DNA from: Corynebacterium hindlerae
GTDB taxonomy: Bacteria > Actinomycetota > Actinomycetes > Mycobacteriales > Mycobacteriaceae
Length of the DNA stretch: 64,000 nucleotides
Direction: 5' to 3'
Assembly (NCBI RefSeq): GCF_014117265.1
Contig: NZ_CP059833.1
Coordinates: 2,263,069 to 2,327,068, forward strand
Part shown: positions 1 through 9,061 of the stretch, in pieces
How positions within the stretch are numbered: the first letter of the stretch is position 1
How the letters are laid out: every line of letters begins with the position of its first letter
Made by a program: the position numbers and the translations under genes
Notes under the pieces: model-generated
Database searches by the model: none
What the model was told of the DNA's origin: nothing
The model's input: only the letters and a program-made list of their open reading frames with translations

Positions 1-169
1 GGCTGCGGAACGGTGAGGTTCGCACATGATTATCCAGAGTTGATTTTACGCTTGTATAGGCTTCGGGCCACTCATTTTTTATGAATCGATAAATGAATTG
101 AAGTAGGAATGCGCAGAGGATTGAGACTAAAAGAGAGCTTAAAAGTGGTACGTTAATGTCAAATGTCAT
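1..169 (-). CDS. N-terminal part of a membrane protein, cut by the left window edge
   Basis: The minus strand is open from an ATG at 169 to the window edge (56 codons, no stop). The N-terminus (MTFDINVPLLSS) leads into a hydrophobic stretch, residues about 8-25, rich in Leu, Val and Ile, followed by basic and polar residues (YRFIKNEW). This looks like one transmembrane helix anchoring a cytoplasmic domain that lies outside the window. No family is recognisable from this fragment. It lies downstream of, and in the same direction as, the restriction-modification gene, so it could be a further member of that locus. It could also be a chance open frame, since 56 codons is not strong evidence. Confidence 0.4.
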   Translation of the reverse strand, partial: MTFDINVPLLSSLLVSILCAFLLQFIYRFIKNEWPEAYTSVKSTLDNHVRTSPFRS

Positions 170-272
170 GGTTTATGCCAACGTGGATAGGAGCGGGTAT
201 CTAGAGAAGTATCGTTATTATTTCCTGAATCATTGAGGCTTCCAGAATTTTTGGCTGTAAACAATGCCCTAG

Positions 273-3041
273 TTATGTATTGTGTAGCCTGAATAGATGA
301 GCTACGATCTTCTGCTCGTCGCCATCAAAATCCACGCCGTACGCCCGCTCAACCGCCTTATCGAGCTCCCGGTGCGCCTTCATCAACTCCGGGTACAAGA
401 AATCATTGTCCGGGTCGTACATGTCCGCCAACGTCGCACCGGGGTACAGCTTGCGCGCGTCAAGCACAGCTTGCGCCCGCTTCTCGACGTCGCCCCTCGC
501 AGCCTCATCCACCTCGGGGAAAACGAAATTGTTGTAGAAGGTGGTGTTGCCGTAGCGGTAATCGCTCTTGAGTCGGCCGGCGACAACACGCATCCAAGCA
601 TTTTGAAATTGTGAGAGAAGAATACCAAAGATGAACAGTGATCCTGAGGGAATGAAATACAACATGTCACCTGGAATCATTCCGTCTTGGACAAAACCGA
701 AGGGCACGTATCTCCGACGTTCGGACGACACCTTTGGAATGCCAATGTAAGTGCCGTCTTTGAACTTCGAGGTCGGCCTCAGCAAATGCGGTCGATCGGC
801 CAACTTGTAGGCATCGCCAGTCTTGGTCTGAGCCAGGCGCCACTCTCTACAGTCATCAACTCGCTTCCGGAGATATGGAAGTTTCTTCATCTCAGACCCA
901 GTAATTTCGGGTAACCAAAGGCAGTATCGGTCCTTGCCATTGATGAACTCGGCACCCATCGAGAATTTGCGAATCCATGGTTCAGCAGCTGGCTCGTTCG
1001 CGATTAATTCTGCCCGCTCGTCCGGCGAAAGTAAGAGGTGACCACCATCCGCTGGCTTAAATCCTTGTGCCATCTCCGGAACATCCGAAATTGGTTTCGA
1101 CCTGCGCGTCAAGAACACATCTGGCGCATCTGCGAGATATCCGTTCAGATGTGCAGGTTCTGTGTATTCAACTCCAGATCGTGTGTAGGTCCACGCCTGT
1201 TTGAGCGGGCGGTCGACATATGAGAATCCCACAATGATGCAGAAAACATGTGCCTGATCAGTGGCTTCGTTACTCCACACGAATGTGCGGTGGGCAAAGT
1301 TGATTTTGATCCCGGCGTCGAAAAGCGGCTTCCACAGCGGCGTGACCTGCTGACCCTGGCAGATCGAGTTCGTGGAAACGAGAGCAGCTTCGCACAGGGT
1401 GCCCGTCATGAAGTCCGCGGCTTTCTTGTGCCAGCAAGCGACATAATCCAGGAGACCGCCGTCCTTGCCGAAGATGGCCTTCCGGTCTTCCTTCTGTTCA
1501 TCAGTAAGACGGGAGTAGCCCAAAAATGGCGGGTTGCCAATGATGTAATCGCACTTCTCGGGCGCGATCACGTCAGCCCAGTCAACCCGCAGTGCGTTGC
1601 CGTGGTGGATGTGGGCGGCGTCGTGAAGCGGGAGGCTTTCGATGTTCGTGGTGACGATCGTTTCGGCCTCGATGTTGGCCTGGAGCTGCGCGATCCACAG
1701 GGCGGTGGAGGCGACGGCTACGGCGAAGTCGTTGATTTCGATCCCGTGGAATTGGTTCAGGCTGATCTTGAGTGTGACGTCGCTAAAACCCAGTTGGGTT
1801 TGGTCGCCGGCGAGCTCGGAAAGGATTTTGTTCTCGAGTTTGCGCAGGTGGATGTAGGTTTCCGTGAGGAAGTTGCCGGAGCCACAGGCCGGGTCGAAGA
1901 ACGTCAGGCCCGCGATCTTGTCGTGGAACGCTTCGAGTTGCTTCTTGCGCTTATTCGCGGAGATGCCCTGGGCGTCGACAATGCCGGCTAGCTCGGCTTT
2001 GAGAGCGTCGAGGAATAGCGGGTCAATCACCTTGTGGATGTTTTCCGGCGAGGTGTAGTGCATACCGCCCTTCGCGCGGGTTTCCGGGTTCAGCGTGGAC
2101 TCGAAAACGCCACCGAAAATGGTCGGGGAGATCTGCGACCAGTCGGTCTTCTGGGACACCTCGTTAAGGAGCAAGTCCAGGATTTCGTCCGTGAAGTGCG
2201 GGATCTGCTCCTCATGGGCAAACAAGCCACCGTTGACGTAAGGGAAAGCTTTCAGCTGATCAGATAGGTACGGATCACGCTGGTCTACCGGGGTATTGAG
2301 GACCTGGAACAGATCCAGCAGCGCGCCACGTACCTGATCCGCCCGCAACCCATCCAGGTAGCGATAGAACGCATCCTTATTAAACAGGCCTGCGTCCTCT
2401 GCGAACAAACAGAACACCAGCCGGACACACAGCACGTTGAGCGAATGCTGGGACGCATCTGTGTCGGGGTCTAGGTATTGGGCGCGAAGGGCGTCGTAAA
2501 GCTTGCCGACGAGCTGTCCCGCATCCATCGAGACCTTCTCTTCGCGGACCGCGCGGGCCTTCTGCGGGTCAACGAGGAAATCGAGAAGGTGGACCTGCGT
2601 AGGGAGCTCATCGAGGGTGAAACTGAGATAATTCGCCTCCGCGTTCTCCTTGTCCAGGTCATAGATGCGGAACTCCTGGAAATTGCAGGTGATGATGTAA
2701 CGCGGGCGCTGGCTGAACTGCATCGTGTTCGCATAGTTCAGCGCCTGGCGGAACGCCGTCACCGTCTGCCCTTGGCGAATATCAGCCTTGTCTAGATCGA
2801 CATTGATCGACTTCTGCTCAATGAACGTCTTCGCATCCGGAATCCACACATCGATGTACCCGCGCTGGCTCGTCTTCGCCTCAAAAATGACGTTGGTAGT
2901 CGTGTCCTTCATCCCCACAACGTTCTCGAGTAAATCGAGCCAAAACTGCTGCGTATCCGACTTCTCGTTGCCCCTGTCAGCCCAGGTGGTGACGAAGGTT
3001 CTGGCAGCAATCAGTTTTTCAGCGGGGGAGAGGGAGCTCAT
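273..3041 (-). CDS. MmeI-like single-chain restriction-modification enzyme (type IIG/IIL)
   Basis: A 922-aa protein that should both methylate adenine at its recognition site and cut DNA nearby. The N-terminal nuclease domain shows a PD-(D/E)XK-type pattern: Asp64, then Glu75-Gln-Lys77. A helical spacer follows. The amino-methyltransferase domain has the SAM-binding motif DPACGSGNF near residue 382 and the catalytic NPPF motif near 503 (IIGNPPFLGYS). The C-terminal ~300 residues would hold the target-recognition domain. Size and domain order fit the MmeI family, in which one polypeptide does both jobs and no separate specificity subunit is needed. The frame looks intact. It is divergent from the DUF262/GIY-YIG pair at 3736-7957, which suggests a small defence island. 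The recognition sequence cannot be read from the protein by eye. Confidence 0.88.
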   Translation of the reverse strand: MSSLSPAEKLIAARTFVTTWADRGNEKSDTQQFWLDLLENVVGMKDTTTNVIFEAKTSQRGYIDVWIPDAKTFIEQKSINVDLDKADIRQGQTVTAFRQALNYANTMQFSQRPRYIITCNFQEFRIYDLDKENAEANYLSFTLDELPTQVHLLDFLVDPQKARAVREEKVSMDAGQLVGKLYDALRAQYLDPDTDASQHSLNVLCVRLVFCLFAEDAGLFNKDAFYRYLDGLRADQVRGALLDLFQVLNTPVDQRDPYLSDQLKAFPYVNGGLFAHEEQIPHFTDEILDLLLNEVSQKTDWSQISPTIFGGVFESTLNPETRAKGGMHYTSPENIHKVIDPLFLDALKAELAGIVDAQGISANKRKKQLEAFHDKIAGLTFFDPACGSGNFLTETYIHLRKLENKILSELAGDQTQLGFSDVTLKISLNQFHGIEINDFAVAVASTALWIAQLQANIEAETIVTTNIESLPLHDAAHIHHGNALRVDWADVIAPEKCDYIIGNPPFLGYSRLTDEQKEDRKAIFGKDGGLLDYVACWHKKAADFMTGTLCEAALVSTNSICQGQQVTPLWKPLFDAGIKINFAHRTFVWSNEATDQAHVFCIIVGFSYVDRPLKQAWTYTRSGVEYTEPAHLNGYLADAPDVFLTRRSKPISDVPEMAQGFKPADGGHLLLSPDERAELIANEPAAEPWIRKFSMGAEFINGKDRYCLWLPEITGSEMKKLPYLRKRVDDCREWRLAQTKTGDAYKLADRPHLLRPTSKFKDGTYIGIPKVSSERRRYVPFGFVQDGMIPGDMLYFIPSGSLFIFGILLSQFQNAWMRVVAGRLKSDYRYGNTTFYNNFVFPEVDEAARGDVEKRAQAVLDARKLYPGATLADMYDPDNDFLYPELMKAHRELDKAVERAYGVDFDGDEQKIVAHLFRLHNT

Positions 3042-3143
3042 GGGTGTTATCTTATCGTGATTTAGCTGGAATTAAACCTTTGCAACTGGTCAATTGCTCC
3101 AGGTGGTTGCGTTGGCTCTCCAAGGTGCTGAGTCACAGCGGTT

Positions 3144-3305
3144 TTAGTCCTTGGAGAGGCCTCTTAAGGCGACGATAGCTCTTTCTAATGCTTCAGCTGC
3201 ATCTTGGTGTGTCTGCGACCGCTGGCGCAAATTTTCGTTAGCTTTGCGCAGACGTGCGTTTTCCTCAAGGAGTCGTTTGATCTCTTCACTCTCGTTGGCG
3301 CTCAT
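3144..3305 (-). CDS. small coiled-coil protein or transposase remnant (53 aa)
   Basis: A short minus-strand ORF with an ATG at 3305 and TAA at 3144-3146. The product is very polar and almost certainly helical. Its central part (EEIKRLLEENARLRKANE) has leucine-zipper spacing. Such a segment resembles the C-terminal leucine zipper of IS3-family OrfA proteins, so it may be a relic of an old insertion. It could also be a small regulator belonging to the neighbouring restriction genes. No good Shine-Dalgarno sequence is visible before the ATG. It lies between the divergent promoters of the two defence units. Confidence 0.35.
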   Translation of the reverse strand: MSANESEEIKRLLEENARLRKANENLRQRSQTHQDAAEALERAIVALRGLSKD

Positions 3306-3735
3306 AACTACAGTGTGCCGTGGGAGTAAGAATCACGTCCATTTTCCGGCGATCAAGCGACCCGCCACTGGGTACATGGTGCTTGAAGAAAGCTTCCTTG
3401 GTGCTGTGAGTAGGCGGTCATAAGTTTTTTCTTCGGGACAAACACTCGCTTAATTTCTATGGGATAATCTTCGAGTGCTCCAAGTATTGTGGCGCGCAAC
3501 ATTTCATCCGTTCACCTCAGATTACGCTTCCGTTCTTCCCAGTACACTGCAGATTGAGCAGTATGATGTTTTCGTTGTTCGAGTACCCACGCGCCGAATT
3601 TTCGAATGACAGCGACCACACTGGCATTGTCGTTGAAGACATCCCGGGGCCAGCAGCGAAAAGGTGTGTCGTTTACCTCCCGCAAGGAATTGTTTAATGG
3701 GACTAACCGTAGCGAAACCTGGCACACTTGAAGTC
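3306..3735. other. divergent intergenic region with weak small ORFs
   Basis: About 430 bp between the small coiled-coil ORF and the DUF262 gene. On the minus strand there are two further short open frames. One ends at 3512 (up to 71 codons, overlapping the region before the DUF262 start). The other spans 3353-3502 (49 aa), with a GAGGTG sequence about ten bases before its ATG and overlapping the end of the first. Neither resembles a family I know. They may be decayed gene pieces, and I do not call them as genes. The promoter for the plus-strand DUF262 gene must also lie here. Confidence 0.3.
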
Positions 3736-5520
3736 ATGAGCATGTACTCCGTGAACCAGAATCCGGTGAGCACACTACTTTCGTGGATCGAAAGTGACAA
3801 GATTGCCATCCCTGAGATGCAGCGGCCCTTTGTGTGGAATTCCACCAAAGTGCGCGATCTGATGGACTCTCTTTACCGCGGATATCCCGTCGGATACTTG
3901 ATCACTTGGGAGTCTCAGGACGCCCCTAAGAAGGGCGGTGGGCAGGCTGGTTCCCAGCAGATCCTGATCGACGGTCAACAGCGAACTACCGCATTGCGTG
4001 CCGCAATTGCTGGAGAACCGGTCATGGGGAAAAACTTCAAAAAGAAGCGCATCATCATTTCCTTTAACCCTCAGACGGAAGAGTTTGAAACTGCCACGCC
4101 TGTTCTCCGTAAGCAACCCGAATGGATCTATGACATCCACGAGGTGGTGAGTAAAGCTAACTCCTTCATGCTTACTTCTGAGTATCTACAAAAGAACCCT
4201 GACGTGGATATGAAACAGGTTGCTGAAGCGATTCAAAAGCTCATAGATATCCCTAAAGCTCCCATCGGCATCATTAATCTGTCGAGCGAACTAGACGTTG
4301 AAACCGTCACCGAAATTTTCGTTCGTATTAATTCCAAGGGCGTCCCGCTTTCCAGCGCCGACTTTGTCATGTCCAAGATCAGCGCCTACGGTGAACAAGG
4401 ACGCAACCTGCGCAAACTCATCGACTACTTCGCGCACTTAGCGGTAAGCCCACATGACTATGACGAGCTGCTTAATGACGACGAGTTCGCCCACACCCCG
4501 TTTTGGCAAGCTATTTCTTGGCTAAAGTCAGATGCAGAAGACCTTTACGACCCTTCCTATGTTGACCTCATTCGTGTCGCCTCCATGCTCGCTTTCCGTC
4601 GTGGCCGCATTTCCTTCGTTGTCAGAGAACTCAGTGGCCTGAATCCGGAAACTCGGGCTTTCGAACCCGAGCGCATCCAGCCAGCCTACGACAAGTTTGA
4701 AAAAGCACTACTGCGCACAGTAAACGAATACGAATTCAAGAAATTCCTGGTCATCCTGAAGAGTACTGGATTCATCCGTCCGAACATGATCAGTTCTGTG
4801 AATGCGGTGAATTTTGCCTATGCACTGTTCTTGATTATGCGGGAGCAAAAGCGCCCCGATCCAGAAATTAGCTCATTGGTACGCCGTTGGTTCGTGATGA
4901 TCGCTCTTACTGGTCGATCATCGGGAAGCTTTGAAACCGCCTTTGAACGCGATCTACGAGGTGTCGATTCCATCGGTGCAGCAGCGACTCTCAAGGAAAT
5001 CGAGGATGCAGAACTTGGTGAATCCTTCTGGGAAGTTGGATTGCCGCAGCGGTTGGCGTCGTCAAGCATCGGCAATCCGCAGTTCCGCACCTTCCTTGCC
5101 TCGCAAGTGAAGTCCAAGGCGCGTGCATTCCTGTCCAAGCACGCCGAGGTGAGCGCAATGATTGAAACCCAAGGCGATATTCACCACATGGTGCCTAAGG
5201 AATACCTGCGCAAGAACGGTGTGAACGACAAGCGTGAGTACAACCAGGTTGGTAACTTCGCGTACGCAGAGACAGCGACCAATATTAAGATCGGAAAACG
5301 TGAACCCGCAGAATATCTGGGTGAAATACTGGCTCAAACAGAGTCTGGCGTGCCGACCTTGGGTGAAATTACCTCGCGCGAGGACCTTGAACGGAACTTT
5401 GATGAAAACGCTGTCCCATGGTCTCTACTCGAGACCACTGTAGACAACTACGATGATTTCCTGCGGGAACGTCGAATCCTCATGGCCGCAAAATTGCGAG
5501 AGTATTATCAAAGTTTGTGA
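3736..5520 (+). CDS. DUF262/DUF1524 protein, GmrSD-type nuclease
   Basis: A 594-aa protein with the architecture of GmrSD-family modification-dependent restriction proteins. The N-terminal DUF262 domain has IPEMQRPFVW near residue 26 and the signature DGQQR at residues 79-83, linked to nucleotide hydrolysis in this family. The C-terminal DUF1524 domain is an HNH-like nuclease, visible as HHMVP (residues 483-487) and GN at 506-507. The frame is open further upstream, but the ATG at 3736 (MSMYSVNQN) begins where family similarity begins. The TGA overlaps the ATG of the GIY-YIG gene by one base (TGATG), which implies translational coupling. Family knowledge suggests attack on modified or foreign DNA. 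The exact target is unknown. Confidence 0.85.
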   Translation: MSMYSVNQNPVSTLLSWIESDKIAIPEMQRPFVWNSTKVRDLMDSLYRGYPVGYLITWESQDAPKKGGGQAGSQQILIDGQQRTTALRAAIAGEPVMGKNFKKKRIIISFNPQTEEFETATPVLRKQPEWIYDIHEVVSKANSFMLTSEYLQKNPDVDMKQVAEAIQKLIDIPKAPIGIINLSSELDVETVTEIFVRINSKGVPLSSADFVMSKISAYGEQGRNLRKLIDYFAHLAVSPHDYDELLNDDEFAHTPFWQAISWLKSDAEDLYDPSYVDLIRVASMLAFRRGRISFVVRELSGLNPETRAFEPERIQPAYDKFEKALLRTVNEYEFKKFLVILKSTGFIRPNMISSVNAVNFAYALFLIMREQKRPDPEISSLVRRWFVMIALTGRSSGSFETAFERDLRGVDSIGAAATLKEIEDAELGESFWEVGLPQRLASSSIGNPQFRTFLASQVKSKARAFLSKHAEVSAMIETQGDIHHMVPKEYLRKNGVNDKREYNQVGNFAYAETATNIKIGKREPAEYLGEILAQTESGVPTLGEITSREDLERNFDENAVPWSLLETTVDNYDDFLRERRILMAAKLREYYQSL

Positions 5521-6189
5521 TGGCTCGGTTTAAGCGATTTAATATCGCAGGGTTGGAATCGATCGCACCATTGTTTCCCGTGGATCAGCGCCGGGGAATT
5601 TACATTCTCGAGTTCGAAAACGGCGAACAGTATGTTGGGCAAGCGCTCAACGTTGTCACCAGGTTTGCCAATCACCGGCATGGATCAGCTCATCACAAGC
5701 CATGGACAGACATTGTCGCAATTCAATTCCTACCCGTCATTGAAGAGCACCTGACCCCGATCGAGTTCACACACATCGCTCGATTGCGGGGCCAAGGGAT
5801 TGAGTTACGCAATAAGATGGGTAACTTCGGTCATCTGCAGCCTTCCGGCCTTGACGAAATCATTTCCGTTGAAGAACAAGAGCATTGGGTGCTGGGGCAG
5901 GGAACGTATGGTTCCGCTGCATTTAATTTCGTTGATGTTGCAGCATCGCCTAAGTTGGTCGAAAAACTGAGGCTGAAGGATCCGGAGCTTTTATCGAAGA
6001 TTCTTTCCGACCTTCGATTTGCTTTTGAGAAACTCGTTCCGAATGCGCCGGAATTGGAATCCCAGTACTGGACTCTTTCCGATTATCCAAGTACTGCGGG
6101 TGGCAGGTTTGCAACGCTCAACCTGGGAGTACTCGAATTCGTGGTATTTCCACGTACGAAGTTTCGCATCGATGAGGAATGCCCTAAGT

Positions 6190-6197
6190 ACTTTGGT
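6190..6197. repeat. 8-bp target-site duplication, left copy
   Basis: ACTTTGGT directly before the left end of the insertion sequence. The identical octamer occurs at 7650-7657. An 8-bp duplication is typical of ISL3-family transposition. Confidence 0.95.
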
Positions 6198-7649
6198 GGC
6201 TCTTCCGGTTTTAGAGTGCGTTGATCTTGTCCTGTAGTTGTCCGGAGTGGATCAGGCACCGCAAGATGTAGTGGTTGAGGTTTCGGAATCCCAGGGCGAT
6301 CCCCCGTAGGTGCTCGAGCCTGCCGTTGATGGCCTCGACCGGCCCGTTGGACGCCCCGATATCGAAGTAGGCGAGCACATCTTCCCGCCGACGCCACAGG
6401 GTTCTCCCGAGTTGAGCCAGCTCCTCCAGACCTTTCGGCAAGCCTTTGCGCAGGGTGGTGATGATCCGTTCCATCAACTTCTTGCCTTCTGATTTCTGCG
6501 GGTGCCCGTATGCTGTGATCAGGTCCTGGTAGAACATCCAGGTGACCTCGAGTGCCACGTAGTCATCGTCGGTGGCCCACAGCATGTCCAGGCGTTGTTT
6601 CTGCCGCTCGGTGAGGTAGTTCGTCCTGGTCAACAGGGTGCGACGGTACTTATACAGCGGATCATCTTTGCGTCCGCGGCGTCCGGTGGTCTCTCGTTGG
6701 AGTCGTTGCCGGCACCCGGTAAGCTTCTCAGCCGCCAGATGCACCACATGAAACGGATCCATCACCTTGGTCGCGTCCGGGAGGACCTGGTCCACAGCAC
6801 TGGCGTAGCCGGTGAACCCGTCCATGGTCACCACCTGCACCTGGCTGCGGAAACCGGGGTCGCGTTCCTGCAGCCACCCGCGCAGCACGTCCGCGGACCG
6901 CCCCGGTCTCATGTCCAGTAGTCGGGCGGGCCCGCGGCCGTCGACCAGTGGGGTGAGGTCCACGAGGATGGTCACCAGGTTCGAAGGCTAACCTCGGGTG
7001 TGTTTCCAGACGTGCTCATCGACTCCGAGGATGCGCACGCCGTCGAGGTGGTGCGGGTCGTCGTAGACGAGCTGGCGGCAGGCATCGAGTGCGACCTGGT
7101 TGACCAGGTCCCAGCCGATACCGAGTACTTTGGCGGTGGCAGACACACTCATCCGGTCAATGGCGAGGCGCTGGAGGATCCAGCGGGTGACTCGGTGGGT
7201 GAGCTTGGATCCGTCATCCGCGCAGGCCAGGGATGCCTGGAAGATCTTCCTAGAGCAGAAGGGCTCTGTGCACAGAAAGCGGGGGACGCGGACGTCCAGG
7301 CGGGTGGGGAACCCGACGACGGGAAGATCAACGAGCCGGCGCAGGGTGTGATCCCTCAGCTTGCCTGGGTGCCCGCAGTCCGGGCAGGTGTGGTTCACGG
7401 CCACCGGGGTGGCGTCGATGATGGTGATGTTTCCGGCGTCGGCGGCTCCGGTGATCGTGAGGCCGATTTCTGCGGTGCGGCAGATGGTGTCGGCGACGAG
7501 GTTGCCAGTAGTAGGCTGCACAGTAGGGTCCTGGTTCGGTTGGATGGAAGCTTCGCAACTCTCATCTTGTACCGGCCAGGACCCCTATATGTTGTGCCAC
7601 CCCGAACCCCACCCCATGGTCAGCTACGCACTCCGAAACCGGAAGAGCC
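6198..7649 (-). mobile_element. ISL3-family insertion sequence, 1452 bp
   Basis: A complete element bounded by near-perfect inverted repeats of about 23 bp. Both ends begin GGCTCTTCCGGTTT and continue to GAGTGCG, with two mismatches. It is flanked by the 8-bp direct repeat ACTTTGGT. It carries one transposase gene on the minus strand, read inwards from the right end. Length, terminal sequence, duplication length and transposase type agree with ISL3. The intact ends and perfect duplication point to a recent insertion. The in-frame amber codon in the transposase means this copy probably cannot move on its own, unless the stop is suppressed or another copy acts in trans. Confidence 0.95.
6211..7521 (-). 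pseudogene. ISL3-family transposase interrupted by an amber codon
   Basis: One reading frame of 437 codons with a TAG at 6988-6990. The part before the stop (177 aa) has the N-terminal zinc-ribbon cysteines (CPDCGH) and ends in the conserved GVDEHVWKHTRG. The part after it (VTILVDLTPLVDG to the end) has the rest of the catalytic core, including VVTMDGFTGY, DPFHVVHLA and ASNGPVEAINGRLE. The two parts are in the same frame and only five codons separate the stop from the next GTG. A single base change (for example CAG to TAG) is therefore the simplest cause, not a frameshift. The DDE catalytic residues would lie on both sides, so neither fragment should work alone. Confidence 0.9.
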
Positions 7650-7657
7650 ACTTTGGT
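7650..7657. repeat. 8-bp target-site duplication, right copy
   Basis: ACTTTGGT directly after the right inverted repeat, identical to 6190-6197. Confidence 0.95.
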
Positions 7658-7953
7658 TTCATCAATCTGCCTGAAGGCACTCTCATCCCCGAGCAAGATT
7701 GGGAACCTTGGGAAGAATTTTCGTTTATAGGGCCGGGGCCTCTTTGCTTCTGTGTGTGCATTGAATACGACCTCTGTCGGACAGATCGATTGTATTTTGA
7801 GGTAGGGCGCCTGTCTGAACTATTCCAGGGCAGTGCAGAATTGCTAGGCGCTGCGCGCTCAACGGCAATCGAGCTGATGCGTCAGAACAAGTCCAACCTT
7901 TTCCGCAGATGGCATTCCCGGCCACTCGTTAAGGCTGTGATTGAGTCAGGCCC

Positions 7954-8263
7954 TTAACAACTGGCCAAAAACTTCAGCATTTCGGTCGCATCATCAGATC
8001 TGAAAAGCTCATCTAATGCCAAGTGGAATTCCAACGCCCGAGCAAAAGGGACGTTGATGGCGCCATATCCGTGGGAAAGCAGCAGCCGTGACATTCAACT
8101 CGATGTCAAAGCCTAAGGTAAGGGCAATTTTCTGCAACGTCTCCAAAGAAGGCTGAGTTTTGCCTGTCGCTATTCGATTCAAAGTGGAACGAGCAATCCC
8201 TGCCTCGCGAGCAGTCCTTGAAGGGTGCTCGCTTGCGATGCAGATGAGCTCGTTGACGTCCAT
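7954..8263 (-). pseudogene. XRE-type helix-turn-helix regulator with a frameshift
   Basis: From the ATG at 8263 the frame encodes a compact Cro/C1-type HTH (ARSTLNRIATGKTQPSLETL) and an antitoxin-like FDIEL segment. It then runs into unlikely sequence and stops at 8009. Moving one frame near 8070-8085 gives a convincing continuation (GYGAINVPFARALEFHLALD and on to MLKFLASC) ending at the TAA at 7954-7956. The full protein would be about 103 aa. The shift lies near the runs TTT and CCC. The stop overlaps the end of the GIY-YIG remnant on the other strand. Small HTH proteins of this kind are often antitoxins or phage-type repressors. No toxin partner is seen here. Confidence 0.65.
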
Positions 8264-8292
8264 ATCCCAGAAATAGCAAGATGTCGCATAGA

Positions 8293-8316
8293 TGCACCAT
8301 GTGTTGCGTGGGTGCA
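8293..8316 (-). promoter_or_regulatory. possible operator before the XRE regulator
   Basis: Inverted repeat TGCACC, 12-bp spacer, GGTGCA, about 30 bp upstream of the XRE start. HTH proteins of this type usually repress themselves. Binding is inferred, not shown. Confidence 0.35.
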
Positions 8317-8335
8317 ACGCCTTGGAGGGTAAAGG

Positions 8336-9001
8336 TTAGTTGTTGAGAACAATGCCTCGGATGAGTGCGGACAAGCCCAGTTCAAAGGGCGGGTTCGCGT
8401 AAGGGTTTTGTGTGCCGACAACTGTCGGTGCGAGGCGTTGGCCCAGAGCGCGTCGTAACCCAGGGGCGTCCGTAACGTGCTCAGGTAGGTCGAAGATGTT
8501 GGCGGGGGCGGCAACGTCATAGGCAGAACCAAAAATGAAGGATTCAAACGCCACGATCACATCCATGACCCGATCTTCTGTCACTCCACCTTGCAGTAGA
8601 ACCTGCACCAAAAGTTCGTACATATGGATTGTTTCTTGGGTGCCAAAAACAGGCATGGTGGCGATATGGGCAATGAGAGGTGAGTGTCGCGAAAAAACAT
8701 CACGGTAGGAATGTGCCCAGCGAATAACCGCTTCCTCGGTAGAGATAGTGCCATCCAGATTCAACTCAAGCGCGCTCGTATCGACCTGGGCCATTACTGC
8801 GTCTTGGACCAACATGAGAAGTTCCTTCTTGCCTCGCACGTGGTTGTATAGCGCGCTCGTTGCAACGCCTAGTGATCTGGCAACGGCTGCCATTGTGATG
8901 GCGTCGTAGCCTTCTTGCTCGGCAATTTTTAATGAGACGGACGCGATCTTTTCCCTGGTGACGATAGATTTTTGGGGCCTTCCGCGGGATCTTTCGGACA
9001 T
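8336..9001 (-). CDS. TetR-family transcriptional regulator
   Basis: A 221-aa protein with the N-terminal TetR HTH (ITMAAVARSLGVATSALYNH, about residues 36-55) followed by an all-helical ligand-binding domain. An upstream in-frame start exists at 9025, but the ATG at 9001 (MSERSRGRPQ) has GAGAGGTG about four bases before it and is preferred. It is divergent from the putrescine-oxidase-like gene, with 106 bp between the starts. The arrangement suggests it represses the amine catabolic operon and is released by an amine or a pathway intermediate. The ligand is an inference from context only. Confidence 0.85.
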   Translation of the reverse strand: MSERSRGRPQKSIVTREKIASVSLKIAEQEGYDAITMAAVARSLGVATSALYNHVRGKKELLMLVQDAVMAQVDTSALELNLDGTISTEEAVIRWAHSYRDVFSRHSPLIAHIATMPVFGTQETIHMYELLVQVLLQGGVTEDRVMDVIVAFESFIFGSAYDVAAPANIFDLPEHVTDAPGLRRALGQRLAPTVVGTQNPYANPPFELGLSALIRGIVLNN

Positions 9002-9061
9002 AAAACACCTCTCAACTATTCCCAAATCACAAGTTGGCCTGTATTATGGCCAGCATCACAT

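Larger units (their letters stand above)
5520..7957 (+). pseudogene. GIY-YIG nuclease family gene split by an insertion sequence
   Basis: The first 226 codons (5520-6197) and the last 100 codons (7658-7957) belong to one 325-aa protein separated by an ISL3-type element. The reading frame joins exactly if the element and one copy of the 8-bp duplication are removed (KYFG continues as FINLPEG). The N-terminus has the GIY-YIG nuclease core: GIY at 26-28, YVG at 38-40, Arg48 as the likely catalytic arginine, and a downstream IEFTHIARL helix that can supply the glutamate. The C-terminal part is unknown. It starts inside the stop codon of the DUF262 gene, so the two proteins probably worked together. 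As it stands, only a truncated protein ending in a few IS-encoded residues (stop near 6224) can be made. It keeps the catalytic core but loses about 100 residues. Confidence 0.85.

Noticed and set aside
1248..1991. 247-codon plus-strand open frame inside the MmeI-like gene
   Set aside because: Antisense shadow of the methyltransferase domain.
3512..3727. 71-codon minus-strand ORF overlapping the region before the DUF262 gene
   Set aside because: No family likeness and no convincing start; mentioned only as part of the intergenic region.
6211..7521. Transposase thought at first to be two overlapping ORFs with a programmed frameshift
   Set aside because: Both parts are in the same frame and are separated by one TAG, so it is a nonsense codon rather than an IS3-type frameshift.
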